Source: Caldimicrobium sp964493015 (GTDB taxonomy: Bacteria; Desulfobacterota; Thermodesulfobacteria; Thermodesulfobacteriales; Thermodesulfobacteriaceae). From it: DNA of 9,440 nucleotides. Shown piece after piece: positions 1 through 5,418 of the stretch (its first letter is position 1; every line of letters starts with the position of its first letter). The notes under the pieces are model-generated. The model ran no database searches and was not told the DNA's origin. It saw only the letters and a program-made list of their open reading frames with translations. Location of the stretch: contig CAZBLU010000047.1 of assembly GCA_964493015.1 (NCBI GenBank), positions 1 to 9,440 of the forward strand, given 5' to 3'. The translations under genes and the position numbers were made by a program.

Positions 1-150
1 TTGGCATGCTAAAGGATTTAAACATCTCTCAATTAATAGTATAGAACCTTTTCATGTTTTGACAAGTTGCCTGCCACCTATCATGGTCCTATGCTATAAG
101 CATGAAATGAAAATCTGAAAAATGTTTATAGAACACCCTCCCCTTTAAGA

Positions 151-200
151 TTGACAGCTCTTTAAAATAGAGTAGAGTTAATAAAAATTATTATAAGGGG
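151..200 (+). promoter_or_regulatory. Candidate promoter and leader of the gatB operon
   Basis: TTGACA at 151-156 is a perfect -35 match. It is followed after 16 bases by TAGAGT at 173-178, a 4/6 match to TATAAT. Transcription would start near 185, giving a leader of only about 20 nt. An inverted repeat, TAATAA-AAA-TTATTA, lies at 179-193, just past the -10, where a repressor could sit. AAGGGG at 195-200 serves as ribosome binding site 7 nt before the ATG. An earlier TTGACA at 59-64 has no -10 at a usable spacing. The call rests on motif matching only. Confidence 0.45.
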
Positions 201-207
201 CTGCTCT

Positions 208-1641
208 ATGGAGTTTGAGGCAGTTATCGGGCTTGAAGTTCATGCTCAGCTTAGTACGAAGAGCAAACTATTCTGCTCCTGTTCCACTAAGTTTGGTTCA
301 AGCCCAAATTCTCAGGTCTGTCCCATTTGCACAGGGCAGCCTGGAGTTCTCCCTGTAATCAATAAAAAGGCTGTGGAATATGCCTTAAGGCTTGCTTTAG
401 CTCTTGGTTGCAAGATTAATCTTTATTCACTTATGGCCAGAAAACACTATTTTTATCCTGATTTGCCCAAAAATTATCAGATCTCCCAATATGAATTACC
501 TATAGCTGAAGGGGGAGAAATTGAGATAGAGATCAACGGAACTAAGAAAAAAATAGGGCTTACCAGGATCCATTTAGAGGAAGATGCGGGGAAATTAGTG
601 CACGATGAGAGAATGCCCTACTCCTATGTGGATTTTAACAGGACAGGGGTTCCCCTCTTAGAGATAGTTTCTAAACCTGAGATCTCTTCTCCAGAAGAGG
701 CTGTGGCCTATCTAAAGACCTTGAGAAGTATTGTGAGATATCTTGGTATTTGTGATGGAAACATGGAAGAGGGAAGTTTACGGTGTGATGCTAATGTTTC
801 TGTACGACCAAAGGGATCTCAGGAGTTGGGCACTAAGGTAGAGCTAAAGAATATGAATTCTTTTAAGCATGTGGAAAGAGCCCTTGCCTATGAGATAAAG
901 CGACAGATTGGGCTTCTTCTTGAGGGCAAGGCTATAGTCCAGGAAACGCGCCTATACGATGAGGCAACACAGACAACCCATCCTATGAGAGGCAAGGAAG
1001 AGGCCCATGATTACTGCTATTTCCCAGACCCAGATTTGATTGAGCTCCAGTTGGATGAGGCCCTTTTAGCTAAAATCAGGGAGGAGCTTCCTGAGCTACC
1101 TCAAAAGAGAAAAGAAAGGTTTGAAAGGGAATATAACTTAAGCCCCTATGAAGCAGCAATTTTAACTGAGGAAAAGAGTTTGGCTGACTTTTTTGAAGCT
1201 ACTGCCAGACTCTATAAAAATCCCAAGGCTATAGCCAATTTTATGTTAACGGAGGTTTTAAGATATCTGAATAGAGACAAGATCGATATCTTTGAAAGTA
1301 AGTTAACTCCAGCCTTTTTAGCAGAATTATTGGAATTAGTAGAGAGGGAGCTAATTTCTATAACTATAGCTAAACAACAGGTCTTCCCTGAGGTCTATGA
1401 AAGAGGGGTTTCACCTAAAGTGGTTGTAGAGGAGAGAAATCTTCTTCAAGAAAGTTCTGAGGATTTACTGAGAAGGGCCTGTGAAGAGGTGTTAAAGGAA
1501 AATCCTGGTGAAGTTGCTCGTTACAAAGAGGGGAAAAAGGGGCTTTTAGGCTTTTTTGTGGGACAGGTTATGAAAAAAACCCAGGGTAAGGCTAACCCTA
1601 AGTTAGTAAATAAAATTTTAACAGAACTCTTGGAGAGTTAG
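208..1641 (+). CDS. gatB: Aspartyl/glutamyl-tRNA(Asn/Gln) amidotransferase subunit B
   Basis: GatB is the kinase and tRNA-binding subunit of cytosolic GatCAB, which phosphorylates and amidates Glu-tRNA(Gln) or Asp-tRNA(Asn) with ammonia delivered from GatA. At 477 residues it has the usual family length. The N-terminus carries IGLEVHAQL (7-15) and a four-cysteine zinc site (C23, C25, C38, C41) before GQPGVLPV. The catalytic cradle follows, with RKHYFYPDLPKNYQISQY (78-95), RTGVPLLEIVSKPEI and DGNMEEGSLRCDANVSVRP (183-201). The C-terminus is the helical YqeY-like tail ending in GQVMKKTQGKANP. The normally conserved AHDYRYFP segment reads AHDYCYFP, with Cys at 270. The ATG is supported by AAGGGG 7 nt upstream and by the family N-terminus. 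It is the first gene of the unit; gatA and gatC are not in the window. The family call is secure. Confidence 0.97.
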   Translation: MEFEAVIGLEVHAQLSTKSKLFCSCSTKFGSSPNSQVCPICTGQPGVLPVINKKAVEYALRLALALGCKINLYSLMARKHYFYPDLPKNYQISQYELPIAEGGEIEIEINGTKKKIGLTRIHLEEDAGKLVHDERMPYSYVDFNRTGVPLLEIVSKPEISSPEEAVAYLKTLRSIVRYLGICDGNMEEGSLRCDANVSVRPKGSQELGTKVELKNMNSFKHVERALAYEIKRQIGLLLEGKAIVQETRLYDEATQTTHPMRGKEEAHDYCYFPDPDLIELQLDEALLAKIREELPELPQKRKERFEREYNLSPYEAAILTEEKSLADFFEATARLYKNPKAIANFMLTEVLRYLNRDKIDIFESKLTPAFLAELLELVERELISITIAKQQVFPEVYERGVSPKVVVEERNLLQESSEDLLRRACEEVLKENPGEVARYKEGKKGLLGFFVGQVMKKTQGKANPKLVNKILTELLES

Positions 1642-2766
1642 TTGAGGAGATTTAGAGGAAAACCTTTTCAACCCACTCAACCTGATATTATTCAGGCCTT
1701 TTATTGGACAGACCAGGCCCTCTATGTACTTGACCAGAGAAAACTCCCCAAGGAGGAAATATATTACGAGGCAGATACTTTAGAGAAAGTTAGAAAGAGT
1801 ATCAAGGATATGTTAGTTAGAGGAGCCCCTGCAATTGGCATTGTTGCTGCCATTGGGGTCTACCTTGGCCTTAAGGAATACGTGGAAAGAGCTAAGTTTC
1901 CCCTATCCAAGGTAAGGTTGCACTATTATTTTAGAAAGGTCAGAGAGAGGCTTGCCTCGGCAAGGCCAACGGCAGTTAATCTCTTTTGGGCCCTCAATCG
2001 TTTAGAGAGGGTTTACCAAGAGTTCCTTGAAGAGGAAAGTCCTGGTTATCAAATTGATAGCCCTATTTATGAGAGTCTTTTGCAAAAGATTAAAGAAGAG
2101 GTCCTAAAGATCTGGGAAGAGGACCTTTCAGCTAATAGAAAGATGGGAGACTTTGGGGCCCCTCTTCTTCCTGAGGGCTATATCTTAACGCATTGCAATA
2201 CAGGGGCCTTGGCTACAGGTGGATACGGGACGGCCCTTGGAGTCATTAGAAGGGCCTATGAAGGAGGTAAAAGGCTTCAAGTCTGGGTTGATGAAACAAG
2301 GCCTTTTTTACAGGGGGCAAGGCTTACTGCCTGGGAGTTGTCTAAACTGAAAATTCCCTATAAAATAATAACAGATGGTGCTGCAGGTTTTTTGATGAAA
2401 AGGGGTTTAGTCCAGGCAGTAATTGTAGGGGCAGATAGAATTGCCCTGAATGGAGATACAGCCAATAAGATTGGCACATATTCTTTGGCCCTTTTAGCTA
2501 AGAATCACGGTATCCCCTTTTATGTATGTGCCCCAAGTTCTACCTTTGATTGGGAGATCACTTCTGGAGAGGCTATCCCCATTGAAGAGCGTTCCGAGAG
2601 AGAAATCCTCTTTTGTGGTAAACAAAGGATTGCTCCTCCAAAGGCTAAAGCCTTTAATTTAGCCTTTGATGTAACTCCTGGGTCTCTTATCTCAGCTATT
2701 ATAACAGAAAAAGGGGTAATTTATCCGCCCTACGAAGAAAATATAAAAAGAATTCTGGGGATCTAA
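1642..2766 (+). CDS. mtnA: S-methyl-5-thioribose-1-phosphate isomerase
   Basis: MtnA converts methylthioribose-1-phosphate to methylthioribulose-1-phosphate in salvage of the methylthioadenosine left by S-adenosylmethionine chemistry. The 374-residue protein belongs to the eIF2B-alpha/beta/delta-like fold. MVRGAPAIG-type (VRGAPAIG, 59-66), NLFWA (113-117), THCNTGALATGGYGTALG (183-200), DETRPFLQGARLTAWEL (217-233) and GADRIALNGDTANKIGT (263-279) are all visible. By family knowledge C185 and D265 are the catalytic cysteine and aspartate. These motifs favour MtnA over the related ribose-1,5-bisphosphate isomerase. The start is TTG, the base right after the gatB stop, with GGAG at 1632-1635 placed 6 nt upstream inside gatB. 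The first downstream Met is about residue 57, too late. Zero-gap neighbours on both sides imply cotranscription. No other methionine-salvage gene is in the window. Confidence 0.95.
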   Translation: MRRFRGKPFQPTQPDIIQAFYWTDQALYVLDQRKLPKEEIYYEADTLEKVRKSIKDMLVRGAPAIGIVAAIGVYLGLKEYVERAKFPLSKVRLHYYFRKVRERLASARPTAVNLFWALNRLERVYQEFLEEESPGYQIDSPIYESLLQKIKEEVLKIWEEDLSANRKMGDFGAPLLPEGYILTHCNTGALATGGYGTALGVIRRAYEGGKRLQVWVDETRPFLQGARLTAWELSKLKIPYKIITDGAAGFLMKRGLVQAVIVGADRIALNGDTANKIGTYSLALLAKNHGIPFYVCAPSSTFDWEITSGEAIPIEERSEREILFCGKQRIAPPKAKAFNLAFDVTPGSLISAIITEKGVIYPPYEENIKRILGI

Positions 2767-3396
2767 ATGAAGATAAAGGATTTGCCTGAAAATACACTCC
2801 ACAGATTAGTTATCTATCTGAATGTCTTAGATGCTTTAGAGAAGAAAAAAATAGAGTCTATTAGCTCTGATGAATTAGCTAAGAGATGTGGAGTCAATCC
2901 TGCTCAGCTGAGAAAAGATTTGAGTTTTGTAGGTAATTTAGGGACAAAAGGGGTAGGCTACACCGTCAAGAGCCTTAAATTTAGCCTAAAAAAATTTTTA
3001 GGAAGAACTGAAGAATGGAATCTTATTCTTGGAGGTCTTTCTCCTTTAGGTGAATTTCTGCTGAACAATAAAGATTTTCCTAAAGAGGGTTTTTATTTTA
3101 TGGCAGCCTTTGATACCAAGGAGAGCAATATAGGAAGAGTGATAAATGGCGTATCTGTTTATAATCTTGATCAACTAAGTTATGTAACTAAGGCCATTAA
3201 AGTGCACATGGGGATCATTACTTCTGAAGATAAAGCAGAGGAATATCTTCAGGCCTTTCTTGCCCAGGGCATAAAGGCCATACTTAATCTTAGCTCTGTG
3301 CCTCTTTTTCATGAGGACCCTGAGGTAAAGATAGAAAACTTTTCTTTCCCCATGGCCTTAACTAAGCTTTCCTTCTTTTTGAAAAATTCTACTTGA
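2767..3396 (+). CDS. rex: Rex-family redox-type transcriptional repressor, altered NADH site
   Basis: Rex proteins are dimeric repressors that leave DNA when NADH binds, tying fermentation and respiration genes to the NADH/NAD+ ratio. This 209-residue protein has the normal length. Residues 1-76 form the winged helix and keep the family signature: ISSDELAKRCGVNPAQLRKDLS (32-53) and GTKGVGY (59-65). Residues 80-209 are the Rossmann domain plus the domain-swapped C-terminal helix ending ALTKLSFFL. The dinucleotide loop reads GLSPLG (90-95) where GxGxxG is usual, so the second glycine is S92. Aligned by eye to remembered Thermus aquaticus Rex, R16, Y98 and D188 become N19, N101 and S193; NVDF-like is NFSF and NFAPV is NLSSV. 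DNA binding is therefore likely and NADH sensing doubtful. The ATG directly follows the mtnA stop. The family call is firm; ligand response is inference. Confidence 0.9.
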   Translation: MKIKDLPENTLHRLVIYLNVLDALEKKKIESISSDELAKRCGVNPAQLRKDLSFVGNLGTKGVGYTVKSLKFSLKKFLGRTEEWNLILGGLSPLGEFLLNNKDFPKEGFYFMAAFDTKESNIGRVINGVSVYNLDQLSYVTKAIKVHMGIITSEDKAEEYLQAFLAQGIKAILNLSSVPLFHEDPEVKIENFSFPMALTKLSFFLKNST

Positions 3397-3403
3397 GGCT
3401 CTC

Positions 3404-3850
3404 GTGGTTAAAGTAAAGATCTGGAGAAGGGATCCTCGGGCAAAATTGCCTGAGAGGAGTACTCAGGGTTCTGTGGGGTATGATCTTTTTTCCTTGGAAA
3501 ATGTCACAGTGCCTCCTCGGGGCTTTGTCCTCATTAGAACGGGGCTCGTGATCAAGACAGAACCGCCCTTTGCCCTTTTTATCTTTCCCAGGTCCTCACT
3601 TTTCAAGAAGAAAAAACTCATCATGCCTAATTCAGCAGGTATAATTGACTTTGATTATTGTGGCGAAGAGGATGAGGTTATGATCCCTGTGGTTAATTTG
3701 AGTGATGAAGAGGTTCTTATTCAAGCTCACGAAAAGATTGCCCAGGCTGTTTTTCTAAAGGTTACCTTTCCAGAGATTGTAGAAATTACTAAGGATCAAC
3801 TTTCCAATACTTCTCGGGGTGGATTTGGCTCTACAGGGGGTTATAAATGA
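3404..3850 (+). CDS. dut: Deoxyuridine 5'-triphosphate nucleotidohydrolase (dUTPase)
   Basis: This enzyme hydrolyses dUTP to dUMP and pyrophosphate, keeping uracil out of DNA and supplying dUMP for thymidylate synthesis. The 148 residues fit the trimeric dUTPase family, and all five motifs can be found: GSVGYDL (22-28), PRSSL (62-66), NSAGIIDFDYCGE (76-88) with D82 the likely catalytic base, EKIAQAV (110-116) and RGGFGSTGG (138-146). The GGFGSTG P-loop-like tail and the IIDFDY motif separate it from dCTP deaminase. Motif 3 carries YCGEEDE rather than the more common YRGE form, which I recall from other dUTPases. The start is GTG, 7 nt after the rex stop, with GAGG at 3395-3398 overlapping that stop. 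It overlaps thyX by 4 nt (ATGA), so the two are probably translationally coupled, which fits their consecutive reactions. Confidence 0.93.
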   Translation: MVKVKIWRRDPRAKLPERSTQGSVGYDLFSLENVTVPPRGFVLIRTGLVIKTEPPFALFIFPRSSLFKKKKLIMPNSAGIIDFDYCGEEDEVMIPVVNLSDEEVLIQAHEKIAQAVFLKVTFPEIVEITKDQLSNTSRGGFGSTGGYK

Positions 3851-4794
3851 AACTTGAGGAATTAAGGAAAAAACAAAAAGAGCTTGCAGGACTGCTTTGG
3901 GAGAGATTGGATAGTGAGGGCCTAAGAGAAAATATTGTTTTTAGCTATCTTGGGGCCCGTATCTGTTATGCCGAATCTCATCCTCTTAAACTCTTTGAGG
4001 AAGAGAAATTTAAGGATCCCGACAAATTTAGAAGTTTTTTAATGCATCTCAAAAGGGCGGGACACTTTAGTGTCTTTGCCCATACTCCCATCCTTATTAA
4101 TGTGGAGGGTTTAAGTGCCGAGGAGAAGTTCCTTCTTGCCTGCACCTTTTTTAAAGTGTTTTGGAGTGTTGATGGTAATCTTGCCCTTTTTAATCTTAGG
4201 CATTTAGCAGAAACCCTTGAGGAGAGGGAATTTTTTCAACTTCTCTCTGTTGAGCCTGCTCTTGAGGGAATAGAGGTCCTTGTAGCTAAAAATTATCAGA
4301 CCCTTTATCAAGGGCGTCTAAAAGATATTCCTCCTGAGCTCCTGCAAGAGAGTGAATCCCTTTTTGCTGAGCCTGAGATAATAATTTTGCGTTCCTATAG
4401 AGCCTTTCCCTTTGGGTGGATTGGTGTTCTTGCACATAATTATTCAAGGATTTTTAGTCATCAATTTGTGAGACATACCTGGCTTAATTTTAATCAGAGA
4501 TCCCATCGTTATACTAAGGTAGATAGATTCGTAGTGCCTGGTGCCTTTAAGGAGAAGGAAAGGATGCTTTATGAGGAATTGATTTCTAAAGGTCTTCAAG
4601 TCTATCAAGAGCTATGCAGAAATATCAAAAAAGAGAGTGCTCGTTTTGTAGTGCCTCAGGGAGTGGCTACCACGGTTTTAGCCACAGGGCCTCACCTGGT
4701 GTGGCAAGATTTTGTGCAGAAAAGGGCTATCCCTCAGGCGCAAGAAGAGATTAGAGACTTGGCTAAATTTTTAAAAGAAACAATTTTGAGCTAA
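3847..4794 (+). CDS. thyX: Flavin-dependent thymidylate synthase, long form with insertion
   Basis: ThyX makes dTMP from dUMP using methylenetetrahydrofolate, FAD and NADPH, replacing ThyA. The protein has 315 residues, against roughly 215-260 in most ThyX proteins. The core is recognisable: RAGHFSVFAH (70-79) matches the usual GHxTPFEH segment, RHTWLNFNQRSHRY (209-222) is the signature, and ARFVVP (265-270) and KRAIPQAQEEIR (292-303) match the C-terminal catalytic segments. R209, S219, R221, R266 and R293 appear kept. The signature normally reads RHRxxSxNxxSxR; here the third position is T211 and the first Ser is N214. About 110 extra residues lie between H79 and R209. Position right behind dut, with a 4-nt overlap, supports the thymidylate role. 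It could instead be a diverged paralogue, but no other thymidylate synthase is in the window. AGGGGG at 3835-3840 is the ribosome binding site. Confidence 0.85.
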   Translation: MKLEELRKKQKELAGLLWERLDSEGLRENIVFSYLGARICYAESHPLKLFEEEKFKDPDKFRSFLMHLKRAGHFSVFAHTPILINVEGLSAEEKFLLACTFFKVFWSVDGNLALFNLRHLAETLEEREFFQLLSVEPALEGIEVLVAKNYQTLYQGRLKDIPPELLQESESLFAEPEIIILRSYRAFPFGWIGVLAHNYSRIFSHQFVRHTWLNFNQRSHRYTKVDRFVVPGAFKEKERMLYEELISKGLQVYQELCRNIKKESARFVVPQGVATTVLATGPHLVWQDFVQKRAIPQAQEEIRDLAKFLKETILS

Positions 4795-4817
4795 CTATTC
4801 TTCCCTACTCCTAATTC

Positions 4818-5222
4818 ATGGAAGATCATATCCCTAAACCTCACGATTACTTTACTAAGGCTTTTTTAAAAGACAAAGAAGTTTAAAGATTTTCCTTTAT
4901 CCACAGAGTTGACGCAAGGGAGATCTTGTATAAAATTAAAACAAGAGGGGGTGATAGAGTGGTTAGAGAACTGAAAACTGTTTGGGATGATATCTTTGAA
5001 GATGCTCATCAGCAAGGGCTTCAGCAAGGGCTCCAGCAAGGTCTGGTACTTGAGGCTCAAGAGGCAGTGCTTGAGGCCTTGGAGGTCAAATTTGAAAGGA
5101 TTCCTGAACAACTAAAATTTAAGATTAAGAATATTCAAGACAGAGAGCTATTGAAAAAACTGCATAGGCTTGCGATTATTATTCAAGATCTTGCAGATTT
5201 TGAGAAGTCTTTACCTAACTAA
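4818..5222 (+). pseudogene. Rpn-family PD-(D/E)XK nuclease/transposase remnant, internally deleted
   Basis: Rpn (RpnA/YhgA-like) proteins are DNA endonucleases of roughly 250-300 residues linked to recombination and often present in many decaying copies. An ATG at 4818 opens a 22-codon frame, MEDHIPKPHDYFTKAFLKDKEV, whose HDYFTKAF...KEV pattern resembles the family N-terminus, and it stops at TAA 4884-4886. The same frame then runs open to 5222. It contains RELKTVWDDIFEDAHQQG, a QQGL triplet, and VLEALEVKFERIPEQLKFKIKNIQDRELLKKLHRLAIIIQDL in two continuous parts, which is typical of the Rpn C-terminal tail. The region between is only about 30 codons, so the nuclease core is absent. Reading one base over after the stop gives KDF, as expected after KEV, so a frameshift is also possible. 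A TTG at 4926 could start a 98-residue peptide, but I see no good ribosome binding site. Almost certainly inactive. Confidence 0.72.
5010..5045 (+). repeat. Three 12-bp tandem repeats encoding QQGL
   Basis: Three back-to-back copies of CAGCAAGGGCTT-like units lie at 5010-5021, 5022-5033 and 5034-5045. The second differs from the first at one base and the third at two to three. They encode QQGL three times, a glutamine/glycine-rich linker known from Rpn-family C-termini, where repeat number varies. The array is part of the decayed gene and has no sign of a separate function. Confidence 0.85.
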
Positions 5223-5239
5223 GCTATTTTTGTTTATCA

Positions 5240-5312
5240 GGGCCTGTAGCTCAGCGGAGAGAGCACTGGCCTCCGGAGCCAGGGGTCGGGAGTTCAAATC
5301 TCCCCAGGCCCG
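5240..5312 (+). tRNA. tRNA-Arg, anticodon CCG
   Basis: A full cloverleaf folds without mismatch. The acceptor is GGGCCTG (5240-5246) with CAGGCCC (5305-5311) and discriminator G5312. The D arm is GCTC (5249-5252) with GAGC (5261-5264) around loop AGCGGAGA. The anticodon arm is CTGGC/GCCAG with loop CTCCGGA (5271-5277), giving anticodon CCG at 5273-5275, which reads codon CGG. The variable loop is GGGTC. The T arm is GGGAG/CTCCC around TTCAAAT. A after GG in the D loop fits the arginine identity element A20. CCA is not encoded (GTAA follows), so it must be added enzymatically. The gene stands alone between the Rpn remnant and the aminopeptidase; I see no strong promoter or terminator of its own. 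Confidence 0.96.
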
Positions 5313-5342
5313 TAATTAAACACTGTTCCCTCTGGCAAAAGA

Positions 5343-5370
5343 TTAACATTAATGCACTTTGGGCTTTAAT
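5343..5370 (+). promoter_or_regulatory. Candidate promoter for the aminopeptidase operon
   Basis: TTAACA (5343-5348) and TTTAAT (5365-5370) are each a 5/6 match to the sigma70 boxes and are 16 bases apart. Initiation would be near 5377, leaving a leader of about 40 nt that ends with AAGGAGG. The site lies in the 106-base gap between the tRNA and the aminopeptidase gene, which otherwise holds nothing I recognise. No clear terminator hairpin follows the tRNA, so readthrough from upstream is also possible. Such AT-rich matches arise by chance fairly often. Confidence 0.45.
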
Positions 5371-5418
5371 AAAAAGGGCTGAGTAGAAAAAGATTTTTCG
5401 AAAAGGAGGCATACAAAG

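Noticed and set aside
59..100. Second promoter with TTGACA at 59-64
   Set aside because: Possible -10 boxes (TATCAT 79-84, TATAAG 95-100) lie 14 and 30 bases away, outside the working range of about 16-18.
3404..3850. dCTP deaminase instead of dUTPase
   Set aside because: Motifs GSVGYDL, IIDFDY and RGGFGSTG are those of trimeric dUTPases, and the 148-residue length fits.
4884..4886. Recoding or stop readthrough (TAA) in the Rpn-like frame
   Set aside because: No readthrough context or structure is visible, and the sequence after the stop does not restore the nuclease core, so readthrough would not give a functional protein.
5010..5045. CRISPR-like or VNTR array
   Set aside because: Units are 12 bp, contiguous without spacers, and translate to the QQGL linker expected of the family.
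4866..5111. 81-residue reading frame on the - strand
   Set aside because: It lies opposite the Rpn remnant, shows no domain-like pattern, and mirrors the CAG/CAA-rich repeat. It is a shadow frame.
4926..5222. Independent 98-residue gene from TTG 4926
   Set aside because: The matching N-terminal piece of the same family lies just upstream in frame, and no ribosome binding site precedes the TTG. A decayed gene explains the data better.
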